Assembly (NCBI GenBank): GCA_046309355.1
Contig: JBKCPL010000031.1
Span: 74,520-138,519 of the forward strand
Direction of reading: 5' to 3'
Length of the DNA: 64,000 nucleotides
Source of the DNA: CAYSBE01 sp046309355
GTDB lineage: Bacteria; Bacteroidota; Bacteroidia; UKL13-3
Below, in pieces: positions 18,189 through 26,638 of this stretch (positions are counted from its first letter, which is position 1; each line of letters begins with the position of its first letter). Under the pieces are notes generated by a model, which saw only the letters and a list, made by a program, of their open reading frames with translations, made no database searches and had not been told where the DNA came from. The translations under genes and the position numbers were made by a program.

Positions 18189-18913
18189 TAGAGGTAAAAC
18201 ACGTAAATAAAGGTTTTGGAGGTAAGCAGGTACTGTCCGACATTTCTGCTGTATTTTATCCGGGCAAGTGCAACTTTGTTATCGGGGCAAGCGGTTCGGG
18301 CAAAAGTGTACTCATGAAAAGCATGGTGGGATTGCTATCGGTAGATGAGGGACATATAAACTACAACGGCATTGATTTTCTGCACATCAGTTATGAAGAA
18401 AAGCAGCAACTGCGTAAGCAAATAGGTATGTTGTTTCAGGGTTCAGCACTTTTCGATTCATTGACTGTAGAAGAAAATGTAGCTTTCCCGCTGCGCATGC
18501 TTACACGGCAAAAGCCAACCGAAATAAAAGAACGGGTAAACTTTTGCCTTTCGCGTGTTGACCTGAACAATGTGAATCACCTCTACCCTTCGTCATTGAG
18601 TGGTGGCATGAAAAAACGTGTAGGTATAGCACGTGCCATAGCCCTTAACCCGAAATATCTGTTTTGCGATGAGCCTAACTCGGGCCTTGATCCTATTACA
18701 TCACGTAAAATTGATTATCTAATTCAAGAAATCACGCAGGAGTACAATATCACTACCATTATAAATACCCACGACATGAAAAGTCTCTTTGAAATGGGCG
18801 ATAACATCGTGTTTATATACAAAGGAAAAAAATTGTGGGAAGGACATAAAAACGATATTCGTAAAACCGATAAAACAGAACTCTTGGAATTTTTAAAAGC
18901 ATCCGAATTTTAA
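18185..18913 (+). CDS. mlaF: MlaF-type ABC transporter ATP-binding protein
   Basis: The 242-residue ATPase partner of the MlaE permease. Walker A is GASGSGKSVLM, the signature LSGGMKKRVGIARAI, and Walker B FCDEPNSGLDP. The DEPNSGLDP form is characteristic of the Mla/MCE branch. Translation is coupled to mlaE by a 4-base overlap. The next gene starts 7 bases after its stop, so transcription probably continues into the haem lipoprotein genes. Confidence 0.92.
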   Translation: MIEVKHVNKGFGGKQVLSDISAVFYPGKCNFVIGASGSGKSVLMKSMVGLLSVDEGHINYNGIDFLHISYEEKQQLRKQIGMLFQGSALFDSLTVEENVAFPLRMLTRQKPTEIKERVNFCLSRVDLNNVNHLYPSSLSGGMKKRVGIARAIALNPKYLFCDEPNSGLDPITSRKIDYLIQEITQEYNITTIINTHDMKSLFEMGDNIVFIYKGKKLWEGHKNDIRKTDKTELLEFLKASEF

Positions 18914-18919
18914 GTATAT

Positions 18920-19606
18920 ATGAAAAAATCAATTCTATATATCCTGATGGCTGGGCTGCTCACTTTAGTAATGGCTGAAGCCTGCAAACACGATCCGGTA
19001 GAACCTATAACACAACCAACCACTACATCAGGAACTACCACCGGCAACCCCATACCATCAGATAGTGTATGTTTCAATACACAGATACTGCCCTTTTTTA
19101 TTTCAACCTGTGGAAGCAGCGGCTGCCACAGTGCTACCAATCCTCAAAAAGGATTTAACCTGACCACCTATACAGGTATTATGCAAGGTATTGTTCCAAA
19201 TAAACCCGCTGAAGGCAAAATAATGAAAGAGATTATTGACGGTGAAATGCCACCGGCCGGACCATTAACAGCAACTCAAAAAGCGCTGCTTGAAAAATGG
19301 ATTAGCGAGGGAGCTACACAGCGCAATTGCATCAATACATGCGATACGAATAATGTAACATATACCAATCAGGTAGCACCGGTTATTCAAACATATTGTG
19401 TAGGGTGCCACAACGGTTCATCAGGAAGCGGTGGAGTAAATTTAAACAGCTATACAGCCGTAAAAAATGAAACCCTAAATGGAAAACTTATATGTACTAT
19501 CCTACAAACGGGTGGTTGCTCTCCCATGCCGAAATCCGGACCAAAACTAAGTTTGTGTGATATTCGTAAATTTGAATTATGGAGGACTGCGAACTGCCCT
19601 CAATAA
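18920..19606 (+). CDS. Di-haem c-type cytochrome-like lipoprotein
   Basis: A 228-residue exported protein with an N-terminal hydrophobic signal and a Cys at the end (MAEACKHD), a weak lipobox. It has two cytochrome-c-like repeats. The first uses CX4CH (CGSSGCH) followed about 45 residues later by MPPAGP; the second uses CXXCH (CVGCH) followed by MPKSGP. The Met of each MP motif is a candidate distal ligand. The last Cys-rich part (CSPM, LCDI, NCPQ) is unusual. It starts a run of three haem lipoproteins followed by DUF5777 and YceI genes, suggesting electron transfer at the envelope; partner and direction are unknown. Confidence 0.75.
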   Translation: MKKSILYILMAGLLTLVMAEACKHDPVEPITQPTTTSGTTTGNPIPSDSVCFNTQILPFFISTCGSSGCHSATNPQKGFNLTTYTGIMQGIVPNKPAEGKIMKEIIDGEMPPAGPLTATQKALLEKWISEGATQRNCINTCDTNNVTYTNQVAPVIQTYCVGCHNGSSGSGGVNLNSYTAVKNETLNGKLICTILQTGGCSPMPKSGPKLSLCDIRKFELWRTANCPQ

Positions 19607-19618
19607 ATGCACTAGTAC

Positions 19619-20071
19619 ATGAAAATATCCGCTGTTTCTTTTTTCCTATTCCTTTTCATCGCATCGTGCTCGCATTACGATGAAATTATGAGAAATGGTA
19701 AAGAAAGTACTTATAGCGGCAAAAGCCATAATGCAGGGGAGAATTGCATGACATGCCACAACAGCGGCAGTGACCTAAGTGAGGCGGTCAGAGAAGGAGG
19801 CTGGTGGTATGTAGCAGGTACTGTAAAAGGTGACTACGGAAAAGATATAGAATTATGGACTGGACCAAACCGAACGGGTGAGTTAGTATATTCGCTGCAA
19901 ATAGATCGTTCGGGTAATTTTTACAGTGCAAAAATTATCCCGGTTAACAAAGGAGTATACCCAACACTGATTAAAAAGGATGGAACTACCAAACACATGA
20001 GCACAATTACGGTAATAGGTGCGTGTACTAGTTGCCACGGGGAAACTACCGATGCTATTGATTCCAATTAA
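19619..20071 (+). CDS. Small lipoprotein with two CXXCH haem motifs
   Basis: A 150-residue lipoprotein: the signal ends in the lipobox IASC, followed by acidic residues (CSHYDE) that resemble a Bacteroidota surface-export signal. It has two classical haem-binding motifs, CMTCH near residue 45 and CTSCH near the C-terminus, separated by a beta-rich middle (about 55-130) with no family I recognise. Thirteen bases separate it from the gene before and 7 from the next, so it belongs to the same operon. Confidence 0.75.
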   Translation: MKISAVSFFLFLFIASCSHYDEIMRNGKESTYSGKSHNAGENCMTCHNSGSDLSEAVREGGWWYVAGTVKGDYGKDIELWTGPNRTGELVYSLQIDRSGNFYSAKIIPVNKGVYPTLIKKDGTTKHMSTITVIGACTSCHGETTDAIDSN

Positions 20072-20078
20072 TTAACCC

Positions 20079-20423
20079 ATGAAAACGAAAATAATTACCA
20101 TCATCGGACTTTTGACCATTGCTTGTATGTCGGCCTGTTATTACGATAAAGAAGAGGAACTCTATCCGGCAGCTGCTGTTACAGATTTTAAATGGTCAAC
20201 AACCATTAAGCCAATTATTGATGTAAACTGTGCTACTCCGTATTGCCACAGTGCAAGTGCAGTATCACCGGACCTTACCACGTACGAGAAAGTTTTTAGC
20301 AACAGAGACCGAGTAAAAGCCAGAGCAGTTACGGAAGGTACTATGCCTAAATCAGGGCCTCTTAATACAAGCCAGCGAAACGCCCTTGCCAAATGGATTG
20401 AAGCCGGAGCACCCAATAATTAA
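20079..20423 (+). CDS. Small mono-haem lipoprotein with CX4CH motif
   Basis: A 114-residue lipoprotein (signal ending MSAC, then YYDKEEE, acidic). The body is one cytochrome-like domain with CX4CH (CATPYCH) and a downstream MPKSGP, closely similar in layout to the first repeat of the gene at 18920, including the closing WIEAGAPNN/WISEGA helix. The two probably arose by duplication of the same domain. Confidence 0.75.
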   Translation: MKTKIITIIGLLTIACMSACYYDKEEELYPAAAVTDFKWSTTIKPIIDVNCATPYCHSASAVSPDLTTYEKVFSNRDRVKARAVTEGTMPKSGPLNTSQRNALAKWIEAGAPNN

Positions 20424-20432
20424 ACCTAACGG

Positions 20433-21344
20433 ATGAAAAAAGTAATTTACCTTTTACTCCTTTTGCTTGCGAATGGTATAGCCTATGCACAGGATGATTT
20501 ACTGAATATGTTGAATGATGAACCAGCGAAAGCTAAACCGGTATTCGCCTCGTTTAAATCAACACGCATCATTAATTTACACAGCAACGAAACCATGCGT
20601 GCCAAGCACCTCGATTTTCGTATACAACACCGTTTCGGAAACATTGGACTGGATGCCGCTAATAATTATGGATTCTACAACATGTTTGGTGTGGATGGAG
20701 CACGCATCCGACTTGGACTCGAATATGGTATAACAAATGACCTGATGGTAGGTATTGGGCGCAGCAGTGAAGGAAAAACTTATGATGGATTTGTTAAATA
20801 TAAAATCCTTAAACAATCCAGAGGCAAGAAAGCCGTTCCATTTAGCCTTAACTATTTTGGAAACATAGCCGTTGTAACACAGGAGTGGGCAGATAAATCG
20901 CGTAATAACTTTGAGTCATCCCGATTGTCGTTTGTAAATCAACTTATACTGGTGAATAAACTTAACGAACACATTTCCGTTTGCTTAAGTCCTACAGTGG
21001 TTCACTATAATTTGGTTCAAACCAAAAATCAACCGAACGATATTTATGCACTGGGCATCGGTACAAGTATTAAAATAAGCCGGAGTACTCGTTTTAACCT
21101 AGAATATATTCCACGATTGAATGGACGAAATGAGCCCAAAGACATATCCGGTAATAGCCTGTACTACGATGCTTTTGCCATTGGATTTGATATTGAAACC
21201 GGTGGCCACGTATTTCAACTTCATTTCACCAATGCATCGGGTATGATTGAGCAACAATTCATTGCACAAAATACAGGGCAATTTAATTTTAGTCAAATTC
21301 GATTAGGATTTAATATTTCCAGAACTTTTTCGTTTGAACACTAA
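20433..21344 (+). CDS. DUF5777 family beta-barrel-like protein
   Basis: A 303-residue exported protein (signal cut after IAYAQ) made almost wholly of alternating amphipathic beta strands, ending in an aromatic residue pattern, as expected for an outer-membrane barrel. The RIINLHSNETMRAKHLDFRI and HRFG segments are the landmarks of DUF5777, which in Bacteroidota often accompanies YceI and c-type cytochrome genes. Exact role is unknown; the position between haem lipoproteins and YceI suggests an outer-membrane partner of the same system. Confidence 0.75.
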   Translation: MKKVIYLLLLLLANGIAYAQDDLLNMLNDEPAKAKPVFASFKSTRIINLHSNETMRAKHLDFRIQHRFGNIGLDAANNYGFYNMFGVDGARIRLGLEYGITNDLMVGIGRSSEGKTYDGFVKYKILKQSRGKKAVPFSLNYFGNIAVVTQEWADKSRNNFESSRLSFVNQLILVNKLNEHISVCLSPTVVHYNLVQTKNQPNDIYALGIGTSIKISRSTRFNLEYIPRLNGRNEPKDISGNSLYYDAFAIGFDIETGGHVFQLHFTNASGMIEQQFIAQNTGQFNFSQIRLGFNISRTFSFEH

Positions 21345-21358
21345 ACCCCATCAATAAC

Positions 21359-21901
21359 ATGAATAAAGTAATCCTCTCATTCGTTGCCTTGGCAACAAGC
21401 TTTTCGGCAAATGCACAGCTATTCTCTACACAGTCGGGTGAAATAGGTTTCTTTTCAAAGACACCGGTAGAAGATATCGAGGCTAAATCAAAGCATGTGC
21501 TTGCTGTATTACATACTGAAAAATTAACTGTAGCATTTAAAGTAGACAATACCGGTTTTGAGTTTCCCAATAAATTGATGCAGGAGCACTTCAACGAGAA
21601 ATACATGGAAAGTGAAACATACCCTAACAGCAGTTTCACAGGTAAAATAAATGAACAGATTGATTTAACCAAGGAAGGTGAATATGATGTAACGGTGAGT
21701 GGCAAACTGCTTATTCATGGAGTAGAGCAGGAACGTACAATACCGGGCAAAGTCATTGTTAAACCGGGTGAACTTGTATTGCAATCGGACTTTAAGGTGA
21801 AAGTGGTCGACCACAAAATAGCCATACCAAAACTCGTTGTAGCAAAAATAGCAGAAGAAATCAGCGTAAAGGTGAATGCTGCATTACAACCCAAAAAGTA
21901 A
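21359..21901 (+). CDS. YceI family protein
   Basis: A 180-residue exported protein (signal cut after SANAQ) of the YceI lipocalin-like fold, which binds isoprenoid quinones or other amphiphiles in the periplasm. Typical features are GEIGFFSKTPVEDIEAKS, a MESETYPNSSFTGKI segment and the GKLLIHGVEQERTIPG motif. It closes the cytochrome/DUF5777 operon, and a lipid-quinone binder fits an envelope electron-transfer role. The convergent ZIP gene begins only 2 bases after its stop. Confidence 0.88.
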   Translation: MNKVILSFVALATSFSANAQLFSTQSGEIGFFSKTPVEDIEAKSKHVLAVLHTEKLTVAFKVDNTGFEFPNKLMQEHFNEKYMESETYPNSSFTGKINEQIDLTKEGEYDVTVSGKLLIHGVEQERTIPGKVIVKPGELVLQSDFKVKVVDHKIAIPKLVVAKIAEEISVKVNAALQPKK

Positions 21902-21903
21902 TT

Positions 21904-22632
21904 TCAAAACGTCAGACTAACAGCAGCTGCAAGCATTACACCTAGAAGGATAGCTATTACTTTGCCCGTAGTGAATTTGTGGTTTTCACTGTTCTCGAAT
22001 AAAATAGTGGTAGCGATATGTAAAAATGTACCCACTACAAAGGCCATCACATACTCGAGTATGTGCGTGCTGAGAAAGCCGGTCAATTTTTGGCTGCTAA
22101 GCACGCCCAGCATAGACATACAGGCATAAATGGCTACAAAAAATAAAATACGTGATCTGTTAAAAGAATGAGCTTTTAGTATACTCACCATAGCAAATGC
22201 AGCCGGAAATTCATGCAGCACAATACCAAATAAAAAAGACAGCTTACCTGTATCATTCAACAAAAAATCACTACCAAGAGGTAAGCCTTCCATGAAACTA
22301 TGCAAACACAGGCTTATTAAAATTTCGTAGGGAACGAAGGATGATATTTTTGCATGCTTGTGAATATGAAGATGGCCATGTTCAACTCCGCGAGAGAAAC
22401 GCTCAATAAACAACTGAAAAAAGAATCCGGCCAGCAAAAGTATACCCGACCACACATTCATTTCCGTATACAAATGCGGTATAAAATGAAAAAGCACTAC
22501 CGAAAGCAGGTAGGCACCGCCAAAAGCCAGTACCAAACGAAAATTGTTCAGCTTTTGAACCTTGCTGTAATAAGCAATTAATCCACCAGCAAGCGGAAAA
22601 CCAATTAACAGCAGGTAGTAATACGGTTTCAT
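21904..22632 (-). CDS. ZIP family metal transporter
   Basis: A 242-residue inner-membrane protein with about eight helices and a His-rich loop between helices three and four (HGHLHIHKH). The metal-binding helices read HSFMEGLPLG and HEFPAAFAM, the ZIP pattern. It would import zinc or another divalent metal. It lies 3 bases downstream of the PAP2 gene and is probably co-transcribed with it and the methyltransferase. It lacks a recognisable terminator before the convergent YceI gene. Confidence 0.88.
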   Translation of the reverse strand: MKPYYYLLLIGFPLAGGLIAYYSKVQKLNNFRLVLAFGGAYLLSVVLFHFIPHLYTEMNVWSGILLLAGFFFQLFIERFSRGVEHGHLHIHKHAKISSFVPYEILISLCLHSFMEGLPLGSDFLLNDTGKLSFLFGIVLHEFPAAFAMVSILKAHSFNRSRILFFVAIYACMSMLGVLSSQKLTGFLSTHILEYVMAFVVGTFLHIATTILFENSENHKFTTGKVIAILLGVMLAAAVSLTF

Positions 22633-22635
22633 TTT

Positions 22636-23211
22636 CTAGTTGTTCGGTTGAAGTAAATCAGGTAATAAACGAATGATTAATTTCACAAACACGTATGCGA
22701 GCATACTACCCAGAATTCCACCCGAAATTACATCGGCCGGATAATGCACGCCCACATATACCTGCGAAAAAGCTATGCATGCCGCCCACATAAGCAAAGC
22801 CATGCGCAGCCAGCTAATATTTTTGAGCATAGCAGAAAGAAATACTGCCAACGCAAAATGATTGGAGGCATGTGCCGAAACAAAGCTGTACCCTTTCCCA
22901 CAATTAACCAGCAAGCGCACCTGATTCTTAAACAATTCATCGTTGCATGGCCTCAATCGCTGCACGGCATTTTTTATCAGGTTGGCACTCACCTGATCAG
23001 ATAGTAAAATAAGCAAAGCCGTGGCTGCAATCACATACAGTGCCCTGAAATTGTATTGCCTGTATAACAAGTACGCGAATACGGCATACAGAAGATACCA
23101 GTTTTTTTGATTTCTAAAAAAAGGGCACAGCATATCCAGTACCGGATTGGCCAGCACACTATTGATAAACACAAAAAGTTGTTTGTCGATATGTAGAATG
23201 AATTCGGTCAA
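22636..23211 (-). CDS. PAP2 family phosphatase
   Basis: A 191-residue membrane phosphatase with five or six helices. The three PAP2 motifs appear as KNAVQRLRP, SAHASNHF and SQVYVGVHYPAD; the third has Gln where SR is usual, a variation common in this phylum. Likely substrates are undecaprenyl pyrophosphate or phosphatidate. The start is a TTG that overlaps the upstream TGA as TTGA; no ATG lies near the expected N-terminus, so translational coupling to the methyltransferase gene is likely. Confidence 0.85.
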   Translation of the reverse strand: MTEFILHIDKQLFVFINSVLANPVLDMLCPFFRNQKNWYLLYAVFAYLLYRQYNFRALYVIAATALLILLSDQVSANLIKNAVQRLRPCNDELFKNQVRLLVNCGKGYSFVSAHASNHFALAVFLSAMLKNISWLRMALLMWAACIAFSQVYVGVHYPADVISGGILGSMLAYVFVKLIIRLLPDLLQPNN

Positions 23212-23963
23212 ATGCGCTTGGTCAGCAATATTAATCTATCCGATTCAGAAATACGAAATGGATCCAAGTTATAGTTACCCATTACTTCCAGTATCTGAAA
23301 GCCCGTACGTTGAAGAAGCTGTTCAAATTTAGCACGCGAGATGAGCTGTACCTTTTCGGTAAATTCAAACGTTGTAGAAGATTCAGTAAATTGAATTTTT
23401 TTATACAAAAACTGATCATCAGTCCACCGGCTTATGGTAAACTGTATTCCATCTAGAGTTTTGCTTTCATGCTCAACAAGAGTGCTAAGCACTTTCTCTA
23501 TATTCATAAAATCAATCAGCAGTAATCCGTTTTCCGTTAACGATTCGTGTATATTCAGTAGCACCTGCTCATCTTCTTCAGCCGATTGAAAATAACCGAA
23601 ACTGGTAAATAGATTCAAGGCTAAATCAAACTTATCCCTACTTATATAATTTCTTAGATCATGTACTTCGAAACGCAAACGGCTGTTGGAGTATGTTGCC
23701 GCCTGTGCAATGCTTCTTACCGATAAATCCACACCGGTTACATCAAAACCCAGCTTATTTAAATAAACTGCGTGGCGTCCCTTTCCGCAAGCTAAATCAA
23801 GAATGCGAATATCCGGATGCATAGCTGTTTTTTTAACTACATTATCCAAAAAAAATTCAGCCTCCTGCTCATCGCGTTGATGATACAGAATATGATAATA
23901 AGGCGAATCAAACCACTCACTAAACCATTCTTTATGGGTATTCATGCTGCAAGTATAGCACAA
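23208..23963 (-). CDS. Class I SAM-dependent methyltransferase
   Basis: A 251-residue soluble protein with the SAM-binding motif I RILDLACGKGRHAVYL, motif II VTGVDLS and a following acidic strand end (LLIDFMN). It belongs to the broad Methyltransf_25/11 group; the substrate cannot be deduced. Its stop overlaps the PAP2 start, making it the first gene of a three-gene unit with PAP2 and ZIP. A lead of 10 residues precedes the internal Met at NTHKEW, so the start could be slightly later. Confidence 0.82.
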   Translation of the reverse strand: MCYTCSMNTHKEWFSEWFDSPYYHILYHQRDEQEAEFFLDNVVKKTAMHPDIRILDLACGKGRHAVYLNKLGFDVTGVDLSVRSIAQAATYSNSRLRFEVHDLRNYISRDKFDLALNLFTSFGYFQSAEEDEQVLLNIHESLTENGLLLIDFMNIEKVLSTLVEHESKTLDGIQFTISRWTDDQFLYKKIQFTESSTTFEFTEKVQLISRAKFEQLLQRTGFQILEVMGNYNLDPFRISESDRLILLTKRI

Positions 23964-24061
23964 AGTCTGTATTGACTTAACGTATCCTAGCCTGTTGAAC
24001 CTTCAAAACAACCGACTTCTATGCACATAAACTGCTCATATCTATACCCTTATTAATAAAT

Positions 24062-24091
24062 TTTGCTATTGAACGGGCAGCATTAAATTTG
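24062..24091 (+). promoter_or_regulatory. Promoter of glmM
   Basis: TTTG (24062-24065), an 18-base spacer and TAAATTTG (24084-24091), a full Bacteroidota consensus. The upstream TTG at 24089 lies inside the -7 element, which rules it out as the start and supports the GTG at 24116. Confidence 0.75.
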
Positions 24092-24115
24092 CGGTCCTTA
24101 AAAACATATACATAC

Positions 24116-25528
24116 GTGACGTTAATCAAATCCATTTCAGGAATACGAGGCACCATAGGAGGTGCAGCAGGCGATGCCTTAACACCCATTGATATTGTAA
24201 AATATACGGCTGCTTTTGCATCCATCATGAAAGGGAATCACGCATCGTGCAGTATTGTAGTGGGCCGAGATGCCCGAATTTCGGGTGATATGGTAAACCG
24301 ATTAGTAACCGGCACATTACTGGGGATGGGCATTGATGTAGTTGACCTTGGACTTTCAACCACGCCAACGGTAGAAGTTGCCGTAAAAGATGAAAAAGCT
24401 CAGGGAGGTATCATACTTACTGCAAGCCACAATCCCAAACAGTGGAATGCTTTGAAACTTTTGGACAGCAATGGAGAATTCATATCGGAAGACTTGGGGA
24501 AGCAATTACTGGCGCTGGCCGATTCACAGCAATTCTCATTTGCCGAAGTAGATAAACTAGGTACACTAATCCACAAACACGACTGGCTAAAAAAACATAT
24601 TGATAAAATTCTGGCTTTGGATTTGGTTGATTCAGACGCTATCCGTTCACGCAAATTTAAAATTGTAGTGGATGCGGTAAACTCTTCAGGTGGAGTAGCA
24701 GTACCTATGCTTTTAAAGGCATTGGGAGTAGATAATGTTATCGAGTTGTACTGTACACCCGATGGAAAATTTCCACACAATCCGGAGCCTTTGCCCGAGC
24801 ACCTGACTGAAATTTCTTCGTGGGTAAAACGTCATCAAGCCGATTTGGGCATTGTAGTGGACCCGGATGTAGACCGACTGGCATTGGTATGCGAAGACGG
24901 ACAGCTTTTCGGAGAAGAATACACCTTGGTATCGGTAGCTGATTATGTGCTTCGAAATACTACTGATGAGGTGTTGAAACAAAAAGGATTTAACCGTCAT
25001 ACCGTATCTAACCTTTCATCAACCCGTGCACTTCGCGATGTAACTGAAAAATCAGGTGGAAGCTATTCGGCAAGTGCTGTAGGTGAAGTGAATGTGGTAA
25101 AGATGATGAAAGAAACCAAAGCCATTATTGGGGGCGAAGGAAACGGTGGTGTTATACTTCCCGAATTGCATTACGGACGAGATGCATTGGTAGGCATAGC
25201 TTTATTTCTATCGAATCTGGCCAGACAAGCTAAACTTTGCTCTATTCTGCGTAGTTCATATCCCGATTACTTTATTGCTAAAAAGAAGATTGAACTGACA
25301 CCGGAAATAAATATTGATATGCTGATGGAACGTATCAAAGACAAGTATAAAAAACAACCTATTAACACTACCGATGGAGTTAAAATTGAGTTTGACAAAG
25401 AGTGGGTTCACCTGCGCAGATCGAATACCGAACCCATCATACGTATATATGCCGAAAGCCAAAGTGAAACAACTGCCGAAAACCTGGCCGAAAAACTCAT
25501 TTCGGATATGAAGCAATTCATCAACTAA
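24116..25528 (+). CDS. glmM: Phosphoglucosamine mutase
   Basis: GlmM converts glucosamine 6-phosphate to glucosamine 1-phosphate on the way to UDP-GlcNAc, peptidoglycan and LPS. The 470-residue alpha-D-phosphohexomutase has the phospho-serine loop TASHNPKQW (Ser104), metal loop DPDVDRLAL, sugar loop GGEGNGGV and phosphate-binding RRSNTEPIIRIY. The GTG at 24116 gives the usual N-terminus TLIKSISGIRGTIGG and sits 24 bases after the promoter. Phosphomannomutase activity cannot be excluded from the sequence. ychF follows after 12 bases. Confidence 0.9.
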   Translation: MTLIKSISGIRGTIGGAAGDALTPIDIVKYTAAFASIMKGNHASCSIVVGRDARISGDMVNRLVTGTLLGMGIDVVDLGLSTTPTVEVAVKDEKAQGGIILTASHNPKQWNALKLLDSNGEFISEDLGKQLLALADSQQFSFAEVDKLGTLIHKHDWLKKHIDKILALDLVDSDAIRSRKFKIVVDAVNSSGGVAVPMLLKALGVDNVIELYCTPDGKFPHNPEPLPEHLTEISSWVKRHQADLGIVVDPDVDRLALVCEDGQLFGEEYTLVSVADYVLRNTTDEVLKQKGFNRHTVSNLSSTRALRDVTEKSGGSYSASAVGEVNVVKMMKETKAIIGGEGNGGVILPELHYGRDALVGIALFLSNLARQAKLCSILRSSYPDYFIAKKKIELTPEINIDMLMERIKDKYKKQPINTTDGVKIEFDKEWVHLRRSNTEPIIRIYAESQSETTAENLAEKLISDMKQFIN

Positions 25529-25540
25529 TAAATCTTTATC

Positions 25541-26638
25541 ATGTCATTAAAATGCGGAATAGTAGGGTTACCTAATGTTGGGAAATCAACCTTGTTCAAT
25601 TGCTTATCCAATGCCAAGGCACAAGCTGCCAATTTCCCTTTTTGCACCATTGAACCCAATGTGGGTGTAATTACGGTTCCTGATGAGCGGCTGAATGAAT
25701 TAGCAAAATTGGTAACCCCTCAGCGAGTTGTACCTACTACCATAGAAATAGTGGACATTGCCGGATTGGTAAAAGGAGCCAGTAAAGGCGAAGGTTTAGG
25801 CAATCAATTTTTAGCCAACATTCGAGAAACCGATGCCATTTTGCATGTACTCAGATGTTTTGATAATGACAATATTATTCATGTGGATGGCTCTGTTGAT
25901 CCGGTAAGGGATAAAGAGATCATTGATACTGAGCTTCAACTAAAGGACTTAGATTCGGTAGAAAAAAAACTACAACGTGTATCACGTGCAGCTAAAACTG
26001 GCGATAAGGATGCCGCTAAGGCCGAAGCAGTTTTACTGAAATACAAGACCCAGCTGGAACAAGGTAAAAGTGCGCGAACGGTTGAGGTATCGGAAGATGA
26101 CAAGAAGCACATAGAAGATTTGCAGTTACTGACCATAAAGCCGGTATTGTACGTATGCAATGTGGATGAAGCATCCGTAGTAAATGGCAATAAATACGTA
26201 GATAAGGTACAACAAGCTATTCAGGATGAAAATGCAGGTCTGCTAATAATTAGTGCAGCAATCGAAGCCGATATCGCACAGCTTGAAAATTACGATGACC
26301 GTGTAGCGTTTCTGTCCGACTTAGGTTTAACCGAATCGGGTGTGGCCAAACTTATACGTGAAGCGTATGCATTGTTAAATCTGATAACCTATTTTACAGC
26401 AGGTGTTCAGGAAGTACGTGCATGGACCATTACACGGGGCATGAAAGCGCCTCAGGCTGCAGGTGTAATTCATACCGATTTTGAAAAAGGGTTTATACGT
26501 GCCGAAGTAATCTCATTCAATGATTATACCCGACTGGGCTCAGAAGCTGCCGTAAAAGAAGCCGGTAAAATGAGGGTTGAAGGAAAGGATTACATTGTAC
26601 TAGATGCTGATGTGATGCACTTTAGGTTTAACGTTTAA
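25541..26638 (+). CDS. ychF: Ribosome-binding ATPase YchF
   Basis: YchF (OLA1 family) is a P-loop protein that binds ribosomes and hydrolyses ATP rather than GTP in many species. Walker A is GLPNVGKSTLF, followed by VDIAGLVKGASKGEGLGNQFL, the NVDE nucleotide motif (replacing NKxD) and a C-terminal TGS domain. At 365 residues it is full length. Its stop overlaps the stop of the convergent WD40-caspase gene by 3 bases, with no terminator between the two. Confidence 0.96.
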   Translation: MSLKCGIVGLPNVGKSTLFNCLSNAKAQAANFPFCTIEPNVGVITVPDERLNELAKLVTPQRVVPTTIEIVDIAGLVKGASKGEGLGNQFLANIRETDAILHVLRCFDNDNIIHVDGSVDPVRDKEIIDTELQLKDLDSVEKKLQRVSRAAKTGDKDAAKAEAVLLKYKTQLEQGKSARTVEVSEDDKKHIEDLQLLTIKPVLYVCNVDEASVVNGNKYVDKVQQAIQDENAGLLIISAAIEADIAQLENYDDRVAFLSDLGLTESGVAKLIREAYALLNLITYFTAGVQEVRAWTITRGMKAPQAAGVIHTDFEKGFIRAEVISFNDYTRLGSEAAVKEAGKMRVEGKDYIVLDADVMHFRFNV

